Below, piece after piece: positions 26,347 through 35,600 of a stretch of DNA of 64,000 nt. The stretch's first letter is position 1; each line of letters starts with the position of its first letter. The DNA comes from Mangrovitalea sediminis. GTDB taxonomy: Bacteria > Pseudomonadota > Gammaproteobacteria > Pseudomonadales > Oleiphilaceae. The stretch spans positions 434,001 through 498,000 of the forward strand of contig NZ_NTLB01000005.1 in assembly GCF_002514725.1 (NCBI RefSeq), given 5' to 3'. A program made the translations under genes and the position numbers. The notes under the pieces are model-generated. The model was not told the origin of the DNA and did not search any database. It worked only from the letters and a program-made list of their open reading frames with translations.

Positions 26347-27327
26347 TTACTGCAAAGGAGAATTATAGGTGCAGTACTGCCTCTGCGAGCTCACACTGAT
26401 CGACTGAGTCGCGGTTCCCAAGCTGGCCAGCATTCTCGAGTCAACCTGCGGATCGAACCAGAGTTTCTTGTCGGAGAAAGGTGTCTGAGCTGACAGGTCG
26501 GGATTGGGAATAAAGAAGATTCTCCGCTGACGCAAACGAGCTCTCTCGATATCCTTGCCGAAGTAGGCGTAGAACAGGCGATCGAAGGAACCATCCTTCT
26601 GCATGGCACGCAAACCGGCTTCGATCTGGCTCGCCAGCTTGGGTCGCTTGGGCGTCACAAAAAAATAGGTCGGCAACGGGATATACAGCATTACTGACGG
26701 ATCTACCATCAGATCGGGGAAAACACCCTGATGGGCTTTCAGCTCACTGTAGGCCTCATTGATGCCGCGTCCAAACGTTGTGAAACGCCCTTGCTCCAGC
26801 ATCCGGAAAAGCCCTTCGTAGTTCGAGCCGGTGATCACGTTAAAACCCGCACGGGCCATAATCGATGCGGTGGACCACTGACCACCCGACCCAGTGGGCA
26901 TTGCCATGAGGTCGTCGAGCGTTCTTACCTCGCGCATGCGGCTCTCGTTCTCCCTTTTTATCAGGAAAACACGGTACCCCTGTATGCCCTTGCGGATAGG
27001 AATCCGTATGGGAATCAACTTCTGCTCCCAATGCGGTTTGGGCGCTTCAGCCACAACCTGTACCAGATCCCCCTTCAGGAGCTCCTGGAAAAGCCGGTCT
27101 CTGGACATGGTATATCGCGAGCAACGAACTTCCTTGATGCCATAGGTCCCCGAGACCTCCGCGAGTGCCATACGTAGGAGCTCCTGCGGATACTCATAAC
27201 GCGTATCGTGCACTGAATAAGGGCGATTGATAAGAACAATAGGAGCGTTATCGGTTTCCGCGCTGGCCGGGAGAACAGTGGAGTAAAGAAGAATCCCAAA
27301 TAATAGGAGAGCAATAGCCGGTTTCAT
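26347..27327 (-). CDS. Periplasmic family-3-type solute-binding protein without transporter genes
   Basis: A 326-residue protein with a clear signal peptide (KPAIALLLFGILLYSTVLPASA, cut before ETDN) and a type-2 periplasmic-binding fold of the SBP_bac_3-like kind (YEGLFRMLEQGRFTTFGRGI, RPKLASQIEAGLRAMQKDGSFDRLF). No ABC permease or ATPase is adjacent. It lies about 270 bases upstream of the sensor kinase on the same strand, so it may serve as a ligand-binding partner of that kinase. That is inference; scavenging by an unlinked transporter is the alternative. The start at 27327 has AAGGA seven bases upstream. Confidence 0.82.
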   Translation of the reverse strand: MKPAIALLLFGILLYSTVLPASAETDNAPIVLINRPYSVHDTRYEYPQELLRMALAEVSGTYGIKEVRCSRYTMSRDRLFQELLKGDLVQVVAEAPKPHWEQKLIPIRIPIRKGIQGYRVFLIKRENESRMREVRTLDDLMAMPTGSGGQWSTASIMARAGFNVITGSNYEGLFRMLEQGRFTTFGRGINEAYSELKAHQGVFPDLMVDPSVMLYIPLPTYFFVTPKRPKLASQIEAGLRAMQKDGSFDRLFYAYFGKDIERARLRQRRIFFIPNPDLSAQTPFSDKKLWFDPQVDSRMLASLGTATQSISVSSQRQYCTYNSPLQ

Positions 27328-27494
27328 GCCCATTTCCTTTTCCATAGACCGCACGATGGCCGTCAATCATTCCTTTCTTCGACGATTAGGGGCACAGGCA
27401 AGACGTCGTCGAAGTATCCTTAAGCACGATAAACCTTAAACTACCCTAGTCCCCAGGCCCTACCGGAATCAATCTATTCTTTGAGGATATTGTC

Positions 27495-28436
27495 GTGAAA
27501 TCGTCACCTTTTTCACAGCCGACATCCACTAACATGACGAAAACCTCTAGAGAACGCCCCATGCTCAAACAGCTGATCGGTATCAGACGGCCACACGCAG
27601 CCTGGTTCGAGAAAAGCTCCGACGAACCGGGAGATGGGCTATCGCTACGCTATTTAGGGACAGCAGGATTCGTACTGAGTTCACCCGAGCGCACCCTGGT
27701 ACTGGATCCCTTTCTTACAAGGCCGGACCTGACCACAACCTTGCTGCGTCCATTAAGGGTCAACGCCGAACTGCTCCGTCGGCATATCCCTCATGCCGAT
27801 GATGTCGTTGTCGGGCACGCTCATTACGATCACGTATTGGACGCACCGGAGCTTTGTCGGCAAACCGGCGCGCGGTTGGTGGGATCGAGCGCTGTATGCA
27901 TGGTGGGTCGAGCCGCCGGACTGCCGGAATCGCAGCTGTTGGAAACCAGAGGCAACGAGGATATTGAGTCGGGCCCCTGGACGTTACGGGGATTACCTTC
28001 TCGGCACGGAAAAGTCTTTATGGGACGGGTAGCGCTGGCAGGTGACATAACCCGACCACCCCCCTGGCCACCGCGAGTAAGTCACCTGCGGCATGGTCAG
28101 GTATTGAACTGGTGGGTCGACACAGGTGGACTCAGGATTCTTCACGTCGATTCAGCGGACTTCATCAATGAAGAACTCGATCAATGCCAAGCAGACATCG
28201 TTTGTCTTTGCGCCATCGGACGCCACGCCCGCCCCAACTATGTACGGGACATCGTCGATAGGGTGCGTCCTAAATGGATAGTGCCCTGTCACTGGGACAC
28301 CATGATGACCCCCTACGAGCAGGAACCGGAATGCCTGCCCGGAGTGGACCTCCCCGGTTTTATAGACGAAATCCGACAGGCGGGTGTCACGCCCATCGTA
28401 CTTCCCATGCGCGGACAATACCGATTCCCCGCCTAA
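27495..28436 (+). CDS. MBL-fold metallo-hydrolase (NAPE-PLD/UlaG-like)
   Basis: A 313-residue metallo-beta-lactamase-fold enzyme. The metal-binding motif is HAHYDH at 108-113, with further candidate ligands in LPSRHGK, LHVDSADF and VPCHWDT. The LRYLGTAGFVLSSPERTLVLDPF start of the fold resembles the NAPE-PLD/UlaG-like lactonase or phosphodiesterase group. The substrate is unknown. The start is a GTG at 27495 with GAGG eight bases upstream; an ATG at 27561 is possible but has a weak site. It is convergent with the znu-like operon, 14 bases away. Confidence 0.82.
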   Translation: MKSSPFSQPTSTNMTKTSRERPMLKQLIGIRRPHAAWFEKSSDEPGDGLSLRYLGTAGFVLSSPERTLVLDPFLTRPDLTTTLLRPLRVNAELLRRHIPHADDVVVGHAHYDHVLDAPELCRQTGARLVGSSAVCMVGRAAGLPESQLLETRGNEDIESGPWTLRGLPSRHGKVFMGRVALAGDITRPPPWPPRVSHLRHGQVLNWWVDTGGLRILHVDSADFINEELDQCQADIVCLCAIGRHARPNYVRDIVDRVRPKWIVPCHWDTMMTPYEQEPECLPGVDLPGFIDEIRQAGVTPIVLPMRGQYRFPA

Positions 28437-28450
28437 CCCGCCATCGAGCC

Positions 28451-29263
28451 TCAGGCCGCTTTCCGAGCCCCATCCAACAGGAACGACGGCAGCAAACGGC
28501 TGATCAGGTACAGCAGTGCCGCTAAGGCGCTAATCCAGAAGCTGACAGGCCAGTCCGTCAGATAGGCGGCAGTAATGCCTCCCCACGTGACCAGCAATGC
28601 CAGCGGTATCGACAACAGGACGGCGAACCAGATCCGGCAGGTCAGACGGGCCGCGGCTGCCGGAGGTGCGATCAGCAACGAGAGTAAAAGTAGTATGCCC
28701 ACGACCTGCACCGCTTCGGCGACGGCGACTGCCACGATCGCCAGAAACAACATCGCCATCAGCGCAGGCGAGACACCTTTTGACTCCGCCATATCCGGGT
28801 CCAGAGACACCGCCAGCAAAGGGCGGGCAATCACGCCCAACGCGATCAGGCTCAACGCACCCAGCACGGCCAGGATCACCAGAGCCTCAGGCGTAATCCC
28901 CAGGACATTACCAAATAGCAGTGCCGTCCCCTGCCGGGCATACGATGTGTAGAAGTGCAGGAAGAGTGTCCCTAAACCCAGGGAAAGCGCCAGGACAATA
29001 CCGATCGCAACATCGCGCTGACGCACACGATCTCCCAGTCGCCCCATGACCACGCCACCGGTAACCGTCAGGGTCAACAGACCCCAGATAGGATTCAACC
29101 CGAAAAGGATCGCGCCTGTGGCGCCGGCAAAACCAATATGGGAAAGTGCATGACCCGCAAAGATTTCACGCCTGAGCACCATAAAATAGCCGATGGGACC
29201 GACGACGATGGAAACGATCAATCCCGCCAGAAACGCCGTGCGCATGAAATCATAGGCAAACAT
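28451..29263 (-). CDS. znuB: Zinc/manganese ABC transporter permease
   Basis: A 270-residue ABC-3-family permease, almost entirely hydrophobic with about eight membrane segments (GPIGYFMVLRREIFAGHALSHIGFAG is the family-typical second segment). It forms the channel of a zinc or manganese importer with the ATPase and binding protein upstream. I start it at the ATG at 29263, six bases after GGGAG, which overlaps the ATPase gene by 14 bases. It is the last gene of the operon. Confidence 0.9.
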   Translation of the reverse strand: MFAYDFMRTAFLAGLIVSIVVGPIGYFMVLRREIFAGHALSHIGFAGATGAILFGLNPIWGLLTLTVTGGVVMGRLGDRVRQRDVAIGIVLALSLGLGTLFLHFYTSYARQGTALLFGNVLGITPEALVILAVLGALSLIALGVIARPLLAVSLDPDMAESKGVSPALMAMLFLAIVAVAVAEAVQVVGILLLLSLLIAPPAAAARLTCRIWFAVLLSIPLALLVTWGGITAAYLTDWPVSFWISALAALLYLISRLLPSFLLDGARKAA

Positions 29264-30074
29264 GATGCGCTCCCGATTCTGCCGCCACGCCCGATTCAGC
29301 AGAAACGACAAAATAATGGCCGGCGGTATGTACTACTTCTATTGGCATTCCATACAGGCGCGACAGCACCGGGCCGGTAACGATATCGTTCACCGCCCCG
29401 ATCGCCGCCTGCCCCCCGCCGAGATAAAGCACGCGGTCAAGCGCGCCCAATAATGGATTGATTTCGTGTGACGTAAACAGCACCGTGACCGAACGTCGCT
29501 TTTGGATACCCTTGATCAGGGCAACCACATTGGCCTGATGACGCGGGTCGAGGCTGACGAGAGGTTCATCGAGTAGCAAGAGCCTTGGATTGCCTAACAG
29601 TGCCTGTGCAAGCAAAAGACGTTGTCGCTCGCCGCCGGACAGCGCCGAAAGCGGACGCTGAGCCAGGTGCTCACCTTCGACCAAGCAAATGGCCTCATCG
29701 ATCTCGCGCTTGTCGGCCCCGCGATAGATGGGCAGCCCCCAGCGCGACGGATGTTGGGCACTGGCAACGAAGTCCCAGGCACGAATGTCGGCATCCAACA
29801 GGTCTGCCCGCATTTGGGGAAGATAGCCTATCAGGCGATCCGCTTTTCTGGGCCGGGCGCCGAACACCTGAATGTTGCCGGTGACCTCGGGTAGCAACCC
29901 CAGTATGGCGCGGAATAAGGTGGACTTGCCCGCGCCGTTCGGTCCGAGGACACCAATAAACTCGCCCTGACGAATACTGAAATCAACCCTATCGAGCACA
30001 ACATGCCCATTACGACGCAGCGTAACACCTTCCAGCATGATCGCAGGTACGGTGCTCCCGGCTTCACTGTTCAA
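29250..30074 (-). CDS. znuC: Zinc/manganese ABC transporter ATP-binding protein
   Basis: A 274-residue ABC ATPase with Walker A (GPNGAGKSTLF), signature (LSGGERQRLLLAQAL), Walker B (LLLLDEPLVSLD) and H-loop (FTSHEINPL). It resembles the metal-importer (ZnuC/MntB) subfamily. It overlaps the binding-protein gene by four bases (ATGA) and the permease gene by 14. The C-terminus ends in a short Ala/Ser/Glu-rich tail. Confidence 0.9.
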   Translation of the reverse strand: MNSEAGSTVPAIMLEGVTLRRNGHVVLDRVDFSIRQGEFIGVLGPNGAGKSTLFRAILGLLPEVTGNIQVFGARPRKADRLIGYLPQMRADLLDADIRAWDFVASAQHPSRWGLPIYRGADKREIDEAICLVEGEHLAQRPLSALSGGERQRLLLAQALLGNPRLLLLDEPLVSLDPRHQANVVALIKGIQKRRSVTVLFTSHEINPLLGALDRVLYLGGGQAAIGAVNDIVTGPVLSRLYGMPIEVVHTAGHYFVVSAESGVAAESGAHHVCL

Positions 30075-30934
30075 CGAAATTGCTCCAATGCCTTCTCCAG
30101 GCGGTCAAGTTGCGACTGCATCCAATGCACGTAATCCTGATCCGTCGGCTCTGTTTCCGTTACACCAACAACCGGTACGCCCGACTTCTTCGCCAAGGCG
30201 AGAAAATGGGCCGTCGTGGAGTCCGTCACCTGACGGTTGTAGATAAGAGCCGCCACCTTGCGCTGACGAAGATCACCTTCGAGCGCCGCAACCTCTGAGG
30301 CGCCCGGTTCGACATTATTCATTACAGCCAACTGAAAGCCTGTATTGCGCATCGATAATCCCAGGCTGTCAGCCATATAGCCGAATACCGGTTCCGTCGC
30401 TGTCACTGGCGTACCGTGAAAACGCTGGCGCATGGTATGGATCTGATTTTCCAGGGGGCGCATTTTAGCGCGGAATTGCTCCAGGTTATGAGCAAATTCC
30501 TTCCGGTGAACAGGGTCGACCTGGGAAAGCCGCTCAGCCACGTCCTGAGCTACAGCCTGAATGTTCTTTGGATCGTACCAAAGGTGAGGATTTGCCCCAC
30601 TTTTCGCGCCAACCAAGGCTGACACCAGCAGCAGTTGGCGTCTTTTCGACGGACTTCCGCCGATCAACTTATTAGCCCAGGGGTCGTAATCAGCGCCATT
30701 GACAATCACCAGATCGGCCTTGGCCAAAGCAACGGCAATGGATGGACTCGCCTCAAACATGTGTGGGTCCTGATTCGGGTCCTTGAGAATACTGGTGACC
30801 ACAACCTCATCGCCGCCGATCTGCTGGGCGATGTTACCGTACACATTTTCGGCAGCCACTATCCGCACAGCCGCATGGCCATAACCGGCCACGAGAATCA
30901 GAATGAAGCCAACCAGCCTTGTCAGACGTTTCAT
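30071..30934 (-). CDS. znuA: Periplasmic metal-binding protein of a ZnuA-like importer
   Basis: A 287-residue cluster A-I binding protein with a signal peptide (RLVGFILILVAGYGHA). Two metal ligands of the family are visible: H58 (QDPHMFEASPS) and H117 (GANPHLWYDP). The third, usually histidine, is replaced by E181 (TATEPVFGYM). There is no His-rich loop. The pattern fits a zinc- or manganese-binding subfamily; the Zur-like palindrome upstream favours zinc. The start at 30934 follows the signal peptide logic; the ribosome binding site is only moderate (AGGAT 12 bases away). It is the first gene of znuA-znuC-znuB. Confidence 0.88.
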   Translation of the reverse strand: MKRLTRLVGFILILVAGYGHAAVRIVAAENVYGNIAQQIGGDEVVVTSILKDPNQDPHMFEASPSIAVALAKADLVIVNGADYDPWANKLIGGSPSKRRQLLLVSALVGAKSGANPHLWYDPKNIQAVAQDVAERLSQVDPVHRKEFAHNLEQFRAKMRPLENQIHTMRQRFHGTPVTATEPVFGYMADSLGLSMRNTGFQLAVMNNVEPGASEVAALEGDLRQRKVAALIYNRQVTDSTTAHFLALAKKSGVPVVGVTETEPTDQDYVHWMQSQLDRLEKALEQFR

Positions 30935-30991
30935 GAATGGGCATATCCTAATCACGAGGGATGGTGTTGCGAGACTGCGCTCAGAGAACAA

Positions 30992-31021
30992 ATGTTATGT
31001 TATAACATAATTACCTTTCAA
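30992..31021 (-). promoter_or_regulatory. Predicted znuA promoter with embedded Zur-like palindrome
   Basis: On the minus strand, TTGAAA (31016-31021) and TAACAT (30992-30997) are spaced 18 bases. The spacer and the -10 contain the perfect 16-base palindrome TTATGTTATAACATAA (30995-31010), centred between 31002 and 31003. Its core resembles gammaproteobacterial Zur boxes, so a zinc-bound repressor would block RNA polymerase directly. It lies about 60 bases upstream of the znuA start. Confidence 0.75.
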
Positions 31022-31329
31022 CCCATTTCCCCAAAAGTGCTTTCTCGACGAAAAGGAATCCCGACGGGTAAGAAAGAATAGGTGTCGCACAGGATGCGCC
31101 TTTGGCGCAAAATAACGAAAAGCTCTCATCTGCCTGCGCCAACAGGCTCCAAGAAAACCTAATTCGCTGTGCAATGGAGATTTCACAAAGAGACTCTCGC
31201 TCCATCATGCTGTATCCGTGTTGCCCACCTGCTTTAGATCGAGCCCGATGCCAACCCGGCATGGCGAGGATTCAAACGACGATAGTAACCCCGAAATGCC
31301 TCTACCAATGATATAGTTGCTTTTCCAAC
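31022..31329. other. Intergenic region between znu operon and efflux operon
   Basis: About 300 bases with no recognisable gene. Short open frames on both strands show no family resemblance or ribosome binding site. A small perfect hairpin, TGCGCC-TTT-GGCGCA (31095-31109), has no T-tract on either strand. No adjacent regulator gene is present for either flanking operon. Confidence 0.5.
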
Positions 31330-31333
31330 TATA
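31312..31333. repeat. Inverted repeat overlapping the -10 of the efflux promoter
   Basis: TATAGTTG (31312-31319) and CAACTATA (31326-31333) form perfect 8-base arms around a 6-base spacer. The right arm overlaps the TATAAT hexamer at 31330-31335. It could be a second operator or chance symmetry in an AT-rich promoter. Confidence 0.5.
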
Positions 31334-31358
31334 ATGCACCTTACGATTAACGTAAGGT
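31330..31358 (+). promoter_or_regulatory. Efflux operon promoter (-10) with perfect operator-like inverted repeat
   Basis: A consensus -10 hexamer TATAAT (31330-31335) is followed at once by a perfect inverted repeat with 8-base arms, ACCTTACG (31338-31345), 5-base spacer, CGTAAGGT (31351-31358). The repeat would cover the expected transcription start, as TetR-family operators of drug-efflux genes often do. No good -35 is visible. About 75 bases of leader follow before the coding start. Confidence 0.7.
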
Positions 31359-31432
31359 ACTGCTTTTATTGTCGATGTGCCGTCGTCACTGTCCTTCCTG
31401 ATCAGAAGTGTTTACAAGGGAGTTATTCATTT

Positions 31433-32614
31433 ATGAGTCTGCTCAACAAGCGATTGATCTTACCCTTGGCGACGCTCCTTCTCGTCACGGCATGCAGCAA
31501 GGAACAAAGTTCCCAGAATTCACAGGCCTCCCGGCCGCCGCCCCAGGTCAATGTCGTCGTCGTACATCAGCAATCGGTTCCGGTAACACGGGACCTCGTC
31601 GGCCGTCTCGCGGCGACCCGCGTTGCTGAAGTTCGCGCGCGCGTCACCGGCATTGTCCTCAAGCGCACCTACACCGAAGGCACCTACGTTAAGCAGGGGC
31701 AGCAGCTTTTCCAGATTGATCCTGCGCCGCTGCAGGCATCGCTGCACGTTCAGGAAGCGGCCCTGGCCCAGGCGCAGGCGTCAGCCGCCAACGCTGCTCG
31801 TATTGCAAAACGATATGAAGGCCTGAATAAGAAGGGACTGATCTCCCCTCAGGACCTGGACAATGCGTTGTCGACTGAGCGGACGACCGCAGCCGCAGTC
31901 AAACAGGCTGAAGCCAATGTCGAACTGGCGCGACTCAACCTGAGTTATGCCTCCGTCACGGCACCCATCTCAGGACAGGTCGAAACCGCAATGGTTACTG
32001 AAGGTGCCCTGGTCAGCCAAAGCAGTGCCACCCAGATGACGACGATCGAACAGATCGATCCGATTTACGTCAATTTCAGCCTCCCCTCGGCCGATCTGCG
32101 TATCCTGGATCAGTCCCGAAAACTGACCGGCAATACCCAGACCGATATCGGCAAGGTTTCACTCGCCTTCCCGGACGGCACAGCCTATCCGAAACAGGGC
32201 GTCGTCAATTACCTCGATCTGGCGGTCAATCCGGATACCGGAACCGTATCCCTGCGTGGCACGGTGCCCAACCCGGACCGGCAACTTCTGCCCGGAATGT
32301 TTATGAAAGTGCATTTCACGGTCGGCGCCGTACAGGATGCCTTCCTGCTACCGCAGGCGTCCGTGTTACGCGATGGCCAAGGCGCTTACGTCCTGACCGT
32401 CGGGACTGACGGAAAAGTCGCCCAGGTGCGGGTCGATACCCACACGCTGAAGGGCGCTACCTGGGTGGTCACCAGCAAGACGCTTCACAATGGCGACAAG
32501 GTCATCGTGTCGGGTCTGCAGAAAGTCCAGCCCGGCGAGAAAGCCAACGCCACAGTAGTAAAAGACAATCAGGACGGGGCCTCAGCATCCGCGTCGACAG
32601 AATCACGGTCCTGA
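31433..32614 (+). CDS. RND efflux periplasmic adaptor lipoprotein (MexA/AcrA type)
   Basis: A 393-residue membrane-fusion protein. The signal sequence ends in the lipobox V18-T19-A20-C21, so it is predicted to be a lipoprotein. The barrel-sandwich hybrid (RVTGIVLKRTYTEGTYVKQG), the alpha-hairpin (ALAQAQASAANAARIAKRY) and the beta-barrel (YVNFSLPSADLRIL) follow in the usual order. It links the RND pump in the next gene to an outer-membrane channel. I start it at 31433, with GGGAG ten bases upstream; the frame extends further upstream through the operator but without a site. It is separated from the pump gene by ten bases. Confidence 0.94.
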   Translation: MSLLNKRLILPLATLLLVTACSKEQSSQNSQASRPPPQVNVVVVHQQSVPVTRDLVGRLAATRVAEVRARVTGIVLKRTYTEGTYVKQGQQLFQIDPAPLQASLHVQEAALAQAQASAANAARIAKRYEGLNKKGLISPQDLDNALSTERTTAAAVKQAEANVELARLNLSYASVTAPISGQVETAMVTEGALVSQSSATQMTTIEQIDPIYVNFSLPSADLRILDQSRKLTGNTQTDIGKVSLAFPDGTAYPKQGVVNYLDLAVNPDTGTVSLRGTVPNPDRQLLPGMFMKVHFTVGAVQDAFLLPQASVLRDGQGAYVLTVGTDGKVAQVRVDTHTLKGATWVVTSKTLHNGDKVIVSGLQKVQPGEKANATVVKDNQDGASASASTESRS

Positions 32615-32624
32615 GGAGTTCCTG

Positions 32625-35600
32625 ATGCCAAGTTTCTTTATCGACAGGCCAATATTTGCCTGGGTGGTCGCCCTGCTGATAACGCTGGGAGGGACGATAT
32701 CCATTTTCAAGCTGCCGATCTCCGCGTATCCCCAGATCGCGCCACCGCAGGTGTCTATCAGCGCCTCCTATCCAGGCGCCAGTGCAGCCGTTGTTGAGAA
32801 GACGGTTACGTCCGTCATCGAACAACAGCTGACGGGTATCGATAACCTCCTGTATTTCGACTCGACGTCGCGATCGAACGGCAGCGTACAAATCACGTTA
32901 ACCTTCGAGAACGGCACGGACCCGGATATCGCTGCCGTACAGGTGCAGAACCGGGTTAGCGTTGCTCAGCCGCGCCTACCCTCTGAGGTGGTGCAGAGCG
33001 GCATAAAAGTCGCCAAATCGAACAGCGACTTTTTGATGGTTATCGCATTGAAATCGGATAACCCCGCCTACGACAGCCATGCACTGGATAACCTCATCGC
33101 CGGCCAGGTACTGGATCCGATCCAGCGACTGCCGGGTGTCGGCAGCGCTACGCAGTTCGGCTCGGAATACGCCATGCGGATCTGGCTCGACCCGAACAAG
33201 TTGCATGGCTACGGCATCAGTGCCTCCGAGGTATTGAGTGCGGTTAAAGCCCAGAACGTTCAGTTTGCAGCGGGCTCTATCGGTGCTGACCCTGCGCCGA
33301 CCGGCCAGGGTATTACGGCGTCTGTTACTGCCTCCAGTCGCTTCACTACGCCAGAGCAGTTCGCCAATATCATCCTGCGCACCAACTCCGACGGCAGCAC
33401 CGTGCGCCTGAAGGACGTCGCTCGGATTGAACTGGGCGCGGCTTCCTATGGGAAACAGGCCTACCTGGACGGAAAACCCATTGCCGGATTTGCCGTACAA
33501 CTGTCGCCCGGTGCCAATGCGCTGAAAGTGGCGCAATCCGTGCGGGACAAGATGAAGCAGTTGCAGGAATACTTACCCAAAGGTGTGACCTGGCTATCGC
33601 CTTATGACACGACCACCTTCATCAGTACGTCGATAAAGGAAGTGGCGGAAACCCTGGTGATCGCTGTCGTACTCGTGTTCATCGTCATCCTGCTGTTTCT
33701 GGAAAACCTCCGGGCAACCTTAATACCGACACTGGTCGTCCCCGTTGCCATTACCGGTGCTTTCGCCGGCATGTATATGGTCGGTTTTTCGATCAATGTC
33801 CTGACCCTCTTCGCCCTGGTGCTGGCGATCGGCCTGGTGGTGGATGATGCTATCGTCGTGGTGGAGAACGTCGAACGGATCATGACTGAAGAAGGGCTGC
33901 CGCCCAAGGAAGCGGCCCGGAAGGCCATGGGACAGATTACCGGCGCTATCGTGGCCATTACAGTGGTTCTGGCGGCGGTGTTCGTGCCAATCGCACTGGT
34001 CGGCGGCAGCGTCGGCGTCATCTATCGCCAGTTCGCACTGACCATCGCCATTTCCATGGGCCTCTCCGCCATCATGGCACTGAGTTTCACACCCGCTTTG
34101 TGCGCTTCGCTACTCAAGCCCGTTCATGGTAAAGGCAACTGGTTCTCCCGTGGTTTCAACCGCAGTTACGACAGTGTCAGCCGTGGCTACATGGGCACCG
34201 TCAAGCGCCTTATTCGACGCCTTCCCATCATGATGGTGATATGGCTGCTGCTCGGCGGCTACTGCTACTACCAGTTTACCCGCCTGCCAACCAGCTTTGT
34301 GCCGTCGGAAGATCAGGGGTACGCGCTGGCCATCGTGCAGTTACCGCCCGGGGCCACCATCAGTCGCACGACCAAGGTCCTCGGCCAGATGGAGACGGTC
34401 CTGCAAAAGAATTCGGCAGTCTACCAGGTGCTGGACGTGGCGGGCTTCAGTTTCATTGGTCAGGGCGAAAACGTCGGCCTCGGTTTTATCCGCCTGAAAC
34501 CCTGGGGTGAGCGCAAAAAACCGAGCGAGCAGATAGGTCCCTTTATCCAATGGGCCAATGGTGCGCTTCAGAGTATCAAAGGCGCCCGAATCTTTGTGGT
34601 CAATCTGCCGGCGATACGTGGCCTGGGTCGATTTGGCGGCTTCGACTTCCAACTGGAAGACCGTGCTGGCCTCGGCCACGATGCGCTCATCAATGCCCGC
34701 AACAAACTACTTGCGGCTGCGGCCAAGAACCCCAATCTTTATGGCGTTCGCCCGAACCAAATGGAAGACGCGCCGGAAGTCACGATGCATGTGGACCGGG
34801 TTCAGGCCGAGTCCATGGGACTGTCGCTCACCGATATCTATGACGCGATCCACCTGATGCTTGCACCTGTTTATGCGAACGATTTCAGCTACAAGGGACG
34901 GGTACTCAAAGTGTTGCTGGAAGCGGAAGCGAAGGATCGTCGGAGCCCGGAGGACCTTTCCCACTACTATGTGCCCAGCTCTTCCGGCGGGATCGACAAG
35001 ATGGTTCCATTGAGCAGTGTCGTATCGTCCCACTGGGCCCTGGCGCCGCCGGCATTGTCCCGCTACAACGGCTATGGAGCCATTCAGATCAACGGCGCCC
35101 CCTCACCGGGTCATAGCTCGGGCCAAGCCATGCAGGCGATGGAAAATATCGTGACCAAGGATCTGCCCTCTGGAATCGGATTCGAATGGTCGGGACAGTC
35201 GTTGCAGGAAATCATCTCCGGCCAGCAGGCTCCCATCCTCTTCGGCCTATCGATCCTGGTCGTGTTCCTCTGCCTGTCGGCACTGTACGAGAGCTGGTCG
35301 ATTCCGGTCGCAGTGCTGATGGTTGTACCGCTAGGGGTGCTTGGTGCCGTGATGTTTACCAGCCTTCGTGGGCTGGATAACGACATCTACTTCAAGGTGG
35401 GTCTGATTACCGTCATCGGCCTGTCTGCCAAAAACGCCATCCTGATCATCGAGTTTGCGAATACCATGCGTAAACAGGGGGTCGGGTTACTGGAAGCGAC
35501 TATTCAAGCCTGCCGTATGCGGTTTCGGCCGATCCTGATGACCTCGATTGCCTTTGTGTTCGGTGTATTGCCCCTGGCCATATCCAGCGGTGCTGGCGCC

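Noticed and set aside
31011-31262. Possible small gene on the minus strand upstream of znuA
   Set aside because: It overlaps the predicted znuA promoter, has no ribosome binding site and matches nothing known.
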